Below are positions 51,251 to 62,013 of a stretch of DNA of 64,000 bases, piece by piece. The notes beneath the pieces were generated by a model. The model made no database searches. It was not told the DNA's origin and was given only the letters and a program-made list of their open reading frames with translations. The DNA is from Linepithema humile (lineage: Eukaryota; Arthropoda; Insecta; Hymenoptera; Formicidae), in assembly GCF_040581485.1 (NCBI RefSeq), contig NC_090129.1:24496764-24560763 (forward strand), read 5' to 3'. Position 1 is the stretch's first letter, and each line of letters opens with the position of its first letter. Position numbers and translations under genes: made by a program.

Positions 51251-51403
51251 TAATAAATGTGAAACAAATATGAAACACAACGCGTTTTATTAGTAGTAAA
51301 TACTAGAATACTTACATTTTTTGAGTCGCTTGTGTATTCATATTATAATGATGTACAATCGGCTAATACCCGCATTTTGTGCAGGTTTGGTGATGGAATT
51401 TTA

Positions 51404-51638
51404 TGGTTTGTCTCCAGGAAGCGCTGGAGGTAGCTCAAAATCTTGCACGCATATTCTATCGACAAATGCAAGCACAGGCCATATTCGAAGAGTCTCGTTG
51501 ATGATAGCATTTAAATATTTCATTGTATTTGTTGCTTCATAAGTCAATTCTCCATTCGTTGCCTTGAGAACTTCATCGATTTCTTTTTGTAGTTTTGCTT
51601 GAATGTTTGATTAATACCGATTTCGTGGGCAGCAAAAC
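51404..51638 (-). pseudogene. CYP9-like cytochrome P450 fragment, copy B (frameshift)
   Basis: This is the same fragment as in unit A: AHEIGIN, then in a shifted frame LQKEIDEVLKATNGELTYEA, NETLRIWP (ExxR) and FVDRICVQDFELPPALPGDKP. It lacks the nonsense codon of copy A but is one base shorter (235 versus 236), which breaks the frame just after the HEIGIN segment. Flanking 11-bp direct repeats lie at 51393-51403 and 51639-51649. The two copies therefore carry different disabling changes. Confidence 0.85.
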
Positions 51639-51804
51639 ATGGAATTTTACCATTCGCGCATCCAGTTTATACATAAGAAGAGGTCGTTAGGGTTAAGAGA
51701 TGCCGCGAATGCGTATTTTAATTTATATTTGGCCAATGTGTTATTGTAACACAAATGGCAAAAATTATTTAATTAATCTCGTGGTTTTCAGCCACGGATT
51801 TTGG

Positions 51805-52095
51805 TCAATGCTTTTGCTTCGCGGGATTATCATAATCCTCGAGTAGTAGGTTCGGTGTTCGCGTTGTTTCTCGAGATTCACTCTCGGCATTTTCTATGAG
51901 TGACTTGGGAACGACGATATTTTCCGAGGATGTTCTGTGCACCTCTTGATTTATTTGCACGATTGTGTCACGCATTTGGTTAGCATTCCTTATATCCACT
52001 TGTAGTTTATTATTTATTAGAATTAAGTCCTGCACGGCTTCGGTTCTACAAGTAGAGATAAAACATTTAATAAATGTGAAACAAATATGAAACAC
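51805..52095 (-). pseudogene. Conserved C-terminal peptide of an unknown protein, copy B
   Basis: This minus-strand ORF is open for 96 codons and ends LLLEDYDNPAKQKH. The part from TEAVQDLILINNKLQ onward matches copy A, with mostly conservative changes. An acceptor-like TAG precedes the match, suggesting an exon. No known domain is recognised. Confidence 0.5.
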
Positions 52096-52673
52096 AACGC
52101 GTTTTATGTAGTAATAAATACTTGTTTAGCAGAATACTTATATTTCTTGAGTCGCTTGTGTATTCATATTATAAGACATTGTAATGGGTGATGAAGCCGA
52201 ATGAAAAGGTTTCTCCGCGGTGTTAATTAAATTCTGCATAAAGGCCCATTTATATATATCCGTACTTGACCAACCAAGTAATTTTACTCATGATAAATAT
52301 TATTTTGCAAATAAATTTTTATATTCATTATAAACATTATTTTATTTGAAGAAAAAATACACAATTCTCTTAAAAAATTTATACTTAATAGACATATTAG
52401 TGTAAAAACTTACATTTAATCATATGGAATTGAATCTAGCATCCGTACACGGACGTGTACGGTACGGATACGGTACGAATATGTAGAAACGGGCCTTTAT
52501 TCGGTACAAACGCAATGTTTTTACATGCACCAATATTGGCATTAATTTTCACGTTTTTAATCACTTTTGTGAAAAGTACATTTTTACTTTTTACGAGTGG
52601 CAGTATTTTCACTATCGCTTGGAGTAAATGTCCACTCTTTGGAGTTAGATTTCACTATTAAGAAATTTAGAGA

Positions 52674-52750
52674 GTAGGCTGTATAGTATAGCTATGCGTA
52701 GTCGCCGATACGGATTATACTACAGACTCAATTTTTTTGTATTTTTATGT
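52674..52750 (+). repeat. 77-bp direct repeat, copy 2
   Basis: This is the second copy of the block at 50452-50528. It joins directly to short repeat unit C. Confidence 0.85.
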
Positions 52751-52830
52751 ACGATCGGCTAATACTCGCATTTTGTGCAGGTTTGGTGATGGAATTTTAC
52801 CATTCGCGTATCCAGTTTATACATACATAA
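52750..52830. repeat. Short repeat unit C (no P450 insert)
   Basis: It matches the left end of units A and B (ACGATCGGCTAATACTCG) through one ATGGAATTTTA (52789-52799) straight into CATTCGCGTATCCAG. The P450 fragment is absent, so this is an uninterrupted site. The unit stops near the ATACATA sequence. Confidence 0.8.
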
Positions 52831-53041
52831 TATTATATTGACTGCGGATTTTGTAGGAGAGTAAACTATAAAACTTATTAACCTATTAAACTTATTAAAT
52901 AATAACTATTAAAAAAAATTTATTAAAATTTATTTATTAAAAATAAATTTAAAAATAAAAAATTTATTTTTAATAAATTTCAATAAATTTTTTTAAATTT
53001 TAATAAATAGGGAGAAGAACCCACTCATAATCGGATAGTGC
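52831..53041. other. Low-complexity A+T tract
   Basis: Runs of AAATTTATTAAA type with internal inverted repeats occupy 52900-53010. No gene is seen. Confidence 0.6.
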
Positions 53042-53168
53042 CGCTCCTAACGCTCGGCGGCGCTGGCCCTAGCGGCTGCGGCGCGCGCGGTAAGGAGAGA
53101 AAAGGAGGCGTATATCACGGAAATCGGCTGAAATGTTCAGACTAATTCCGAGCACTGATATAAAGCAG
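53042..53168 (+). repeat. Diverged direct copy of the palindrome arm
   Basis: This GC-rich stretch ends GACTAATTCCGAGCACTGATATAAAGCA and is a diverged, same-orientation copy of the right palindrome arm (53481-53622), directly left of the palindrome. The three copies are arranged forward, inverted, forward. Confidence 0.6.
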
Positions 53169-53610
53169 CGCTCGGAATTAGTTGCACATTTCGGGCCAAT
53201 TCAAGAGACAACGCCTCCTGTCCTCCCACTACCGCCCGGTCGCTGGCGGCCGAGCCGCCGATAGCTCTGGTTCAGGAGCGTTTTATATTAGAAATAGACT
53301 AGATTGTTTAGGCATCTCTCAGGAAATCGTAACATTTTCTTCACTACATAAATAATGTTTATTTTCATTAATACATAATATATATATTTAACTATTAATG
53401 AAAATAAACATTATTTATGTAGTAAAGAAAATGTTACGATTTCCTGAGAGATGCCTAAACAATCTAGTTTATTTCTAATATAAAACGCTCCTGAACCAGA
53501 GCTATCGGCGGCTCGGCCGCCAGCGGCCGGGCGGTAGTGGGGGGGGGGGGGGGGGGCAGGAGGCGTCGTCTCCAGAATCGGCCCGAAATGTGCAACTAAT
53601 TCCGAGCGCT
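53167..53610. repeat. Near-perfect palindrome, arms of 206 and 217 bp
   Basis: The left arm 53167-53372 is the inverted copy of the right arm 53394-53610, around a 21-bp A+T spacer. In the inner 100 bp only two differences are visible. The arms differ in length mainly because of a poly-G run in the right arm (about 53539-53556). No ORF is present. It could be a foldback element or two head-to-head copies of one element. Confidence 0.85.
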
Positions 53611-53622
53611 GATATAAAGCAT

Positions 53623-54300
53623 AGATATTGGTCCAGAGAATTTCTACAAAAAATATTATTAAATTTGTAGATTAAATTTTAATCATAAATAAGGATGTGT
53701 TTCAAAAATTAAACAAACACGTTTTTGAAAATATTTAAAGACTAAGAAATTGAAGATGATTAAAATAAGAGTTAAATGCATGAGATATTATTATATAATT
53801 AATCTTTATATTATTTCACAGAATATAACATCGATTTTATATTATAAACTGTAATATGAAATGCTATATAGTTGCTTAAATTGTTTTCATAAAAAAATTA
53901 TTAATGATATACATTTATCATATTATTTCTATTATATTTAAACAAAATTGCAATATTTACCTTTTCATAATATTCCAAATTAATTGTTGGAGTGAATAAG
54001 TAGCGTATTGCGTAATGTAGATACAATACAAACATCGATAAGGCGAATCGTATAATATACAAGCTCTTTAATTCCGGATGAGAGTTATCTATCTGGAAAA
54101 TACTCTTTAAATTTCTTTGAGCTGAGAAATGAAGATATATAGAGTAAATTTGAAAAATGTACATTATATATAAAAAAACGGTCGGGTATTAGACTGGAAG
54201 AATGTGATGATTTTGTGTCTAGCGCTAGTTTGCATGCCATACTAGCTCCTTATCAGGCAGTGAGGCAAGTAAGTTAGCGCCAACCTAGCATCATGGTGAT
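53623..54300. other. AT-rich spacer, nothing recognised
   Basis: An 87-codon minus-strand ORF (53901-54164) is A+T-driven and resembles nothing known. Confidence 0.4.
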
Positions 54301-54312
54301 TTTTCTACCAGA

Positions 54313-54800
54313 GATGTACGATCGGCTAATACCTGCATTTTGTGCAGGTTTGGTGATGGAATTTTACCATTCGCGCATCCAGTTAACGGAAATTGTAACG
54401 ATTCGTTACTCAAAAAGTAACGGTAACGGTAACAAGTTCCATTTTAAAATTGGTAACGAGTAACGATAACGAGTTACTTTTTAGAACAAAGAACGGTAAC
54501 GGTAACGAATTACTTTTATAAAGTAACTTGATAACCAACCTTGATAATATAGTTTATACATAAAAAAAGGTCTTTAGACCGGGTTGAGAGATGCCGCGGA
54601 TGCGTATTTTAATTTATATTTGTGCCAATGTGTTATTGTAACACAAATGGCAAAGATTATTTAATTAATCTCGTGGCTTTCGGCCACAGATTCTGGTCAA
54701 CGCCTTTGCTTCGAGGGACTGTCATAGTCCTCGAGTAGTAGGTCCGGTGTTCGCGTTGTTTCTCGAGATTCATTCTTGGCATTTTTCATGAGTGACTTGG
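54313..54800. repeat. Repeat unit D (no P450 insert, interrupted by another insertion)
   Basis: It starts ATGTACGATCGGCTAATACC-like, has a single ATGGAATTTTA (54356-54366) and continues into CATTCGCGCATCCAG as in unit C. At 54385 a foreign 166-bp sequence intervenes, after which homology resumes (AGTTTATACATAAA) and runs to about 54800. The unknown peptide is still open here on the minus strand (KSLMKNAKNESRET, LLLEDYDSPSKQRR, stop). Confidence 0.75.
54385..54550. mobile_element. 166-bp GTAACG-rich insertion in repeat unit D
   Basis: The inserted sequence is built of repeated GTAACG/CGTTAC-type words (GTAACGGTAACGGTAAC, ACGAGTAACGATAACGAG). It is flanked by AGTT on both sides (54381-54384 and 54551-54554), and unit A shows the uninterrupted site CCAGTTTATACATA. 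Similar words occur at the ends of hAT-type elements, but the short target duplication does not prove that class. Confidence 0.55.
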
Positions 54801-56528
54801 GAAGGAAATTAAATAAATAATGAAAAATATTTTCTAAATAAAAATACATTTTAATTGTTTTTACACCAGAGTTTTAATAATTTAATAATTAATAATATAT
54901 AAAATTATCATATGCTCAAAACTCTGTAAAAACAATTATATAAATATATGAATTTATATAACAATTATATAAATTTATATAATGTAAATGCAAAATAATT
55001 TGTAACATGTACATTTATGTAAATGTTTATGTAAACATTTATATAATATGTTTACTGCTGATTTTAACATATTCTGGGCAGGTTTATAGAATATTCCTTA
55101 TAAACAAGGATATTCCACAGGCATAATATATAATCTACTGATATATAATCGGTGAAGTTTTTTGCTCACTCACACATCAGTTCAAACATCATTTATATTT
55201 TGCTGGATGTGAAACTTGGACTAAGAAGCTTTCGCATTTCGCTCCACTGATTGTCCCGCAGACAGAATAAGTTCCTGCTGATTATTAGTTTACACTCTTC
55301 GTTTATACTCTTCGTTTATACTCTTTCATGATCACAGAAATAATCGAAATTTTTAATAGCAATTGAACTGATCAGGTCCGGATCACGGATCACGTATTTC
55401 GACTGCATAAATTCTGCATATATGCGTAACAGCTGAAGTTGAACTATTGCTTAGAGTTTTCGTCTAGAGGGGTGAAATAATGAAAATTGTTCTATTTGCG
55501 ACTATTTCTATTTGCCATATCCGAATTTAAGTGACTCAGACAACACGCATGTCTTAAAGACATCTAAAAGATGTCTGAAAAAATATCTTTTGTCTAGGGA
55601 GATATATAACTGAGCACTTGAGAGAAAAAAAAAATGTGCATGAACAAGTTAGCAAAACTGTTTCCCTGATGGAAGTATTTTGCTGAAAGTACTATGAAAT
55701 CAATGAAATCAATGAAAAGTAAAATAAAAGTTTTTAAAAAATTACTGAATATATTTCAAAATAAATCATAATTTTCCGTATAAAAATTTAATGTAATACT
55801 ATGAAATATAAGAAAAGTTAAAATATACTGCTGAAAAGTAATAAAAGAGTTTTGAAATATTAGACATTATGAAATTTATTGAATTAAACTGAAAACTGTT
55901 ACTTTTTAACGAAAAATTGCTAAAATATTTATGAAATTAATTAATGGGGTCAATTGAGAGAAATTTCCAAATACATTTCAGCAAAATGTCGTTATATTTT
56001 CAGAAAAATATTTCCATCAGGGTTTCTTTAACTAAACCGAACAGGTAAGGCTGTATAATAACTGACGTAATTAAACTGACGTAACTAAATCGGAGTCGTG
56101 AACAAGAGTCGCTCATGGGCGAGAGCTCGATTTTTATATCCTTCTGGTTTCGGGAGTAAAATTCTGCAATGTTCGGATTTTCCTCCCTTTTGGAGGACAT
56201 TCAGGAAATCAAAGGTCAGAGAATGTTCTATGATGATGAATTTGTTTTTCGGAATTTATCAATTAGCTCCAGACGGATGTTATTATTAATGGAGCGTTTA
56301 TAAAGATTCCACTTCTTATTTGAACTACATCCTTTGATTTCCGTTCTTTTTTTACTCTTTGTTCGATAACGTCGCGAAAAGAAGGAACGTGGAGTACGTA
56401 GGATGTAATACCTCCCGTGTTAGACAAATGTTGGGGGTGTACATATTTGCAATTTGAGAAAGTTAATTTCTTTCTTTGCGTAACATTTTTGTTATTAATA
56501 TATGTATATATCAATATAATATATATCA
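54801..56528. other. AT-rich intergenic DNA, nothing recognised
   Basis: Short direct repeats such as TATAATGTAAATG and TTATACTCTTCG occur. No protein-like ORF is found. Confidence 0.4.
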
Positions 56529-56596
56529 GCATATATATATATATATAGATTTATTAATATATACATATATATCATTATATATATATATATATATAT
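56529..56596. repeat. AT microsatellite
   Basis: Imperfect (AT)n runs directly abut the left end of the small inverted-repeat element, which probably inserted into TA-rich DNA. Confidence 0.85.
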
Positions 56597-56735
56597 GAGC
56601 ACCTCAGAGGTATACTATGTTAAGTCACACGAACATAATTTTTCAGGAGAAGGATCTAAAGAGATTTTTCTTCTGATAATAATAACTTAATTTTCGAAAG
56701 AATGTGATTTAACATAGTATACCTCTGAGGTGCTC
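56597..56735. mobile_element. 139-bp MITE with 33-bp terminal inverted repeats
   Basis: The termini are 56597-56629 (starting GAGCACCTCAGAGGTATAC) and 56703-56735, its inverted copy with one mismatch. The inner 73 bp has no ORF. The ATATATA flanks on both sides fit a TA target, as used by Tc1/mariner-type elements. The class assignment is inferred. Confidence 0.8.
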
Positions 56736-57165
56736 ATATATATTTTCTGACATTGTCCTCTTGCTCTCGGTCGAATTTTGGACACCAATTTTCGTATTTA
56801 AAATCAGCGAGCGTATCGAAATCTCTCCGGTGAAATTGCATAATTATGCTAATACTAATTAGTTTGTAGATTAATTTTAATTTGTATCATTTTGTCATTT
56901 AATTTGTATCATTTGTATCATTTTGTATTATCCCGGACACCTACGATGTGGGAATTGCTGAGGAATATCAAGACGTAGGCACAGCATAAGTAACCAAGGC
57001 GGACAATGGCTCGGCGATTAATATTTGTGACAGGACACGAGCGGGAAGCGGACAGGATACGAAACTTTCGCGAACATCAGTGGAATCCGGAGATAGACGG
57101 GGCAGGAGGTGTCGGAGAGCTCGAGCCTGGGAAAAGATCCTGCTCAGGAATCAGAACAGTACTGC

Positions 57166-57217
57166 TGATTCCGTCGAATTTTGCTGCGAGATGATTCCGT
57201 CGAACTTTGCTGCGAGA
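57166..57217. repeat. 26-bp tandem repeat, two copies
   Basis: Two adjacent 26-bp units (57166-57191 and 57192-57217, beginning TGATTCCGTCGAA) differ at one position. Confidence 0.8.
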
Positions 57218-60200
57218 AACAGCCGTCGGATTGTTGCAGCCTCCCGACAGCTTCCATGGGTCAGCCGGATTTCCGCCGAAAAGGATTTGGAAAGGCTTCT
57301 GTCGTCCTAAAGTCCTGAAGTTGAATATTCACATTCGATACTTTACTCAATCGATTTTTCATGAATAGAACACATGTCACAAGCCAAAGTCAAATTTTGT
57401 TACGATTGGTTACATTTAAATGATTTCACTAACAATAATAAAAGCATAGGAAATTGGAAATATTAAATGCATAATTAAAAACCAAAAATAGCGAATTTAT
57501 TGATCAATTGATTACAAAATAAAATAAGGAATCAGCAATTTATTAAATAAGAACGCACTATCAATAACAATATTTATAATCAAATAGATCAGCCTTAAAT
57601 ATATTCTTGGATATCCACGTGCCTTTGTCTCTTAAATACAGCCATGAAAGAGTCCACTGTTTCTTCACCAGTCGAGATAATGTGGTTGAGAGATAGCAAG
57701 AAACCGTAACATAACAACCATAATTGTGTGCAATTCGTAGGTGTAAGAGATAAGTTTACAAAAAACGCCTTTAACATAATCTACAGCTACTTTCAATAGC
57801 TATATCTAGAAATATAATTTAGAATGTTAAAAGAGCTGTGTCTTGCAATTATTTTTATTGTAAATTCCAACCATTAAATAAAATTATATTGTAATTTAAA
57901 ATAGCAGAAATGAGAGATATCTTTAATTCTATAGCGGATGATTATAAAATGTTTAATTATGATAGATAAGATAATACGATATGTAAAATATGTTAAGATT
58001 TTTGTATACTTACAGTCTTGGCAATATATATTTCCAGTCACATATTCAATTCTCTTTTTTAAAACCACAATTGATTTCGAATCGATAGCGTATTGAAATG
58101 TGCAAAGAAAAAATTGATGTTATATTCAAAATAATTTATTTAATGAAAAAGAGTATTTGTACATGCATTAACAATTATTAAATATATTTATTATTGCTAT
58201 ACTTCAATTTCATAGTAATTTATCCTTGTCTACTCATGCATCTCACGGGTTAATTAATCCCACGATTGAGCACGGAAATTCGAAATCCGTGGTGCTATCA
58301 ATAATGGTCGAAACAATGTTTATATCTAATAATTAATCACGATAATGGTCTATCAATACTAATTTTGGATGCAAATAGCGGAAACTGAGCTCTACGCTAA
58401 GAGTCTTTCGAAAACCGCCAAGTCGCTCTCGAATTTTTCTCAAATAAAAGATAATTTACGCATACGTGAAAATATCTATAACACGTTTTAAATTGCTGAC
58501 TTTCGAACTCTCGTCATTTGAGGAAGCTCGCGTGCGTGTATATTTTTATCAAGTGAAAAATAATCGCGAAATCAGGCGTTTTAAAAACAGTACTAGCGTG
58601 AATCACTTTATATCATTGTGTAAGAAAGATTGAAATGAAAAATTTGCACAATTTATAAATGATTGATAAAATAAAGCTAACTAAATATTAAGCAAGCAAA
58701 CGAGAGGACGGGAGTGGAATTATAAAAATAAAAAGACAGTTTAATGAGTATATATAACTCTGTGTTGCTCATTAATATGTAATATACATATTTACATTCT
58801 AGTGGAACACGGATTACAAGAATAAAGACGTTCATATATTGTTACAAATATGAAGAAACGTCGACAACATCTTCATTCGGCGGTCGCGCTTCTACTGGCG
58901 TTTTGGACACAAAAATATGATATATTTGCGTATGATTACTTAACGTTGATATATATATATATAATATATAGTAGCAATTAATATTTTTAAATATTCTTGG
59001 CGCAACGTTGCAGAATAAAAATCTATGATATTCTTATATCATAATCCATAACTCTCGGCTATAATGTAAGTGACTAGTATTACGTTAAAATACACTTAAA
59101 ATTCGATTCGATTATGAGGTGCATCATGCGCTGGTCATTTCCTGTTTGGGGTCTGCATGAAGGTAGTCCAGGAACATAAAAATAATTGTGCAGAGTGTGT
59201 AAAGCGGAACTTCAGGTAACAAATTAATTGGATGCATCATTCTGATCACTTAATTTCGATGTATCGTATACAGTTCGATTGATCATTATGCATGTCGCGT
59301 TTCCGTTGAGTAGTTTAGATGAAATATAACATTTTCAGTTTACGTTTGTTAATTTTAACCGCATGAAAACACTCCGTCCAATTATTTGTTACATTCATAA
59401 GATGGTCCCTATGATAATTGTTGCATACAAACATGCCGAACGATTAAGCGTCCTAAACACATGTCCTAAATTCACGAGCGTAATTGGTCGGCTCGTGACG
59501 ATTTCAAACAGATAGCGAAAACAGATGTTTTTTTTATCTTATTTTTTTTAACATCGACACGAGTAACAATGACAATTGCTTACATTGAGTGAACTTGCCT
59601 GCAACTCGCATGATGAAACAACGAGATTTGGAAACTTATGCTTTACTCAAAATCCTTTCGCATTGCTCGAGCGGCCGCGACGATCGCAGCCTCGGCGATA
59701 GATCTACGATAATAATCAGAGCTGCACAAAGATACTGCTTCACTTATATTTGCAGAATGCTTTTATATCAATTCTGTCCGTAATATTAATTGAAAATAAA
59801 TAAATATTCTATAATTGTTAGATACAAGGCTCTTCTATACTTTATAATTCATATTTATACACGTTCTAACGCGGGCAACTGCGAAACGCAAAGCACAGAA
59901 AATCCGATTTTAAAGCATATTGTCAATTTTTCGTCGAAATGTAACGTTTCAAAAATCCGGCGTATGTGTGCGATTTATGAATAAATTCAGTGTATGTGTG
60001 TGTGTTGCATACGCGACTGTAACAATAGCGTCATCGTAGCAGTTCGGCTATTTTTAGTCATTAAACGTTACTCTCAAACATTGATCGGGCGAGATTCGTA
60101 TGGTTGCCTCATTGATTTCGTCTTAAATCGGAACTACTCAAATCAACGTAATTGTTAAATACTTTCACCCAGAAAAGTTGTAATAAGTTGAAAGTTTTAC

Positions 60201-61981
60201 TTGAAATTTGAGATTTGTAAATCCAGAATCGTTCATTTCAGACAAATAATTAATTAGGATTGCGCATATACATTTCGCAGCTATAATAATCACTTTCCAG
60301 ACATCTTTTTCTTCTCCCTGTAGTTATAGCGAGCACTTTTTTTCTTTGAATAGCCGTCCATACTACAAGAATTAAAATAAAAATGCTCTAAATATCTTAT
60401 CGATTACAGATTAAAAAAAAAGTTAAAATAAAACTATTTGGTATTTTAGATACAAAAAGCCACAGTGAATTTCTCGAAAAATTATAGCCAAGAACTATTT
60501 TCACTTAATTATACCATCATAACATGTTTTTTCGCACAACAATTTAAACGGTGAAGCAGTGTCTCGTGCAACTCCGACGTTAAAACATGATCTCTTTCAC
60601 ATATAACAAACACGTGCTTATAAAAGCACGTTTATAAATAGACATATGTGTATATGCATACGCGACATTTACAGACTTGCCGTCTACATGCGGCACATTA
60701 ATGGAAGAGAAAAATTCTCCAACCACAACGAATGTCAACTATCTTAAACATGATATGCTACGTTAGAAAAATTGGCATTTGGTCCGGAAAAAGAAACATA
60801 CGAAATGCGAATCTTGAGTGTGACAGTACCCTATCTAGGCTTCGTCATACTTTAGGCGCCTGACGGGAACATTAAATCAACATCTTCATTGCGTCAATAC
60901 AGATCGGCGCGCATTTCAGCACGTATGCCGAATCAACTTTAATGCGGCTTTACTTACAGCTAATCGCGATCACTACAACCGGGGTGGGTGTATTCTGTAA
61001 TTTAAAGTGATTCTATGTAGTAAAAACTCGGTCCCTCAAATTTATTTTTGCACTTTGAGATGTGTTAATTATAATTTTACAACAAAATATTTAACATCCC
61101 ATCGAACAATAAAGTTTTTCTATATAAAGACAAAGAGTAAAAAATTTAATTATTGTATTAGAATCCGTTACTTTTTAACAAAAATCAATATAATGAACGT
61201 ATAAAAATCAGAAATTTTTATCTAATAAATTATATTTTATTAGTGTTATCGACTTTTATCATATCATCGTTTGCAATCATATTTTTGCGTATCTTTCTTA
61301 CTTTTACCGGAGATACGAACGTATTATGTAGTACAGAATAAATCCATAGAATCGCTATCCTCACACAAAACACATATACATAGTCGTCGAAAACACCGAA
61401 TGACGTTCATCTTTTATCTCGCAACCGGAAATGGTTATCGGCCATTTCTCGATCTCTTCTTTAAACTCTTAAAATGCTATCAGCTCAACAAACGCAACGA
61501 GACATGATCCTAAAGATCGCGCTCGATTACGATCGGAAGTCGATAAAATTTATAAACTCTCGTACAACAATAACATCAAAATTGCAAAAATAACAGATCG
61601 TTCTTTAAATCACAAAATGGCCGATTTACCGAGATGTGCGTAAGCCATCGTTATTAAAATCGTCGAGTGATCATCTATTTTCTCTCTTTACATTTTGATC
61701 CTCGCGACTTTCACGACAAGCGGACGGCAAGATCTTTGGACAGTAAACGTCACACGGAGGATTCTTCTACCACTACGATAAAAGCGGGATTTGCTTATCT
61801 CGAATCCAGAACCGGTTGCTGAACAAAGTTAACTACAACATCGGTGGGTTTTGGTTACTAATCGATTAATCGAAATTATTCCTCGTCGATGGTAGGCTGG
61901 ACCTGTAGCACATCCTTTAGGATCCTGTGTTCATACTGCTCATCGGGAACTTGAAGCAACGAGACGGAGGGGGAGTCAGAG

Positions 61982-62003
61982 CCGTGCAACAACTGTTGCA
62001 CGG
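61982..62003. other. Perfect 10-bp hairpin in the 3' UTR of the RhoGAP-START gene
   Basis: CCGTGCAACA and TGTTGCACGG are exact inverted copies separated by two bases, starting 11 bases after the minus-strand stop codon. The transcript could fold into a short, GC-capped stem there. Confidence 0.6.
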
Positions 62004-62013
62004 TATCTTGCTC

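Larger units (their letters stand above)
50533..51350. repeat. 818-bp tandem repeat, unit A
   Basis: Unit A is followed directly by unit B; the same sequence starting ATGTACAATCGGCTAATACC recurs 818 bases on. On the minus strand the unit carries two coding-like remnants: a peptide of unknown family (about 51250-50988) and a CYP9-like P450 fragment (50821-50586). The rest is non-coding. Confidence 0.85.
51351..52174. repeat. 818-bp tandem repeat, unit B
   Basis: This second tandem unit is roughly 90% or more identical to unit A by eye and has the same order of parts. Similarity ends near 52174, after TATTCATATTATAA. Confidence 0.85.
56736..62013. other. Intergenic DNA and probable 3' UTR of the RhoGAP-START gene
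   Basis: Beyond the MITE a short CpG-richer patch (56930-57310) may be an old element remnant. From about 58 kb rightward the DNA lies 3' of the minus-strand RhoGAP-START gene and may include a long 3' UTR. The nearest minus-strand AATAAA I noticed is at about 61039-61044. A 60-codon minus-strand ORF at 57595-57777 is not recognised. Confidence 0.4.

Noticed and set aside
57595..57777. 60-codon minus-strand ORF with a hydrophobic middle
   Set aside because: It has a receptor-like feel, but no family motif, no convincing splice sites and no partner exon nearby.
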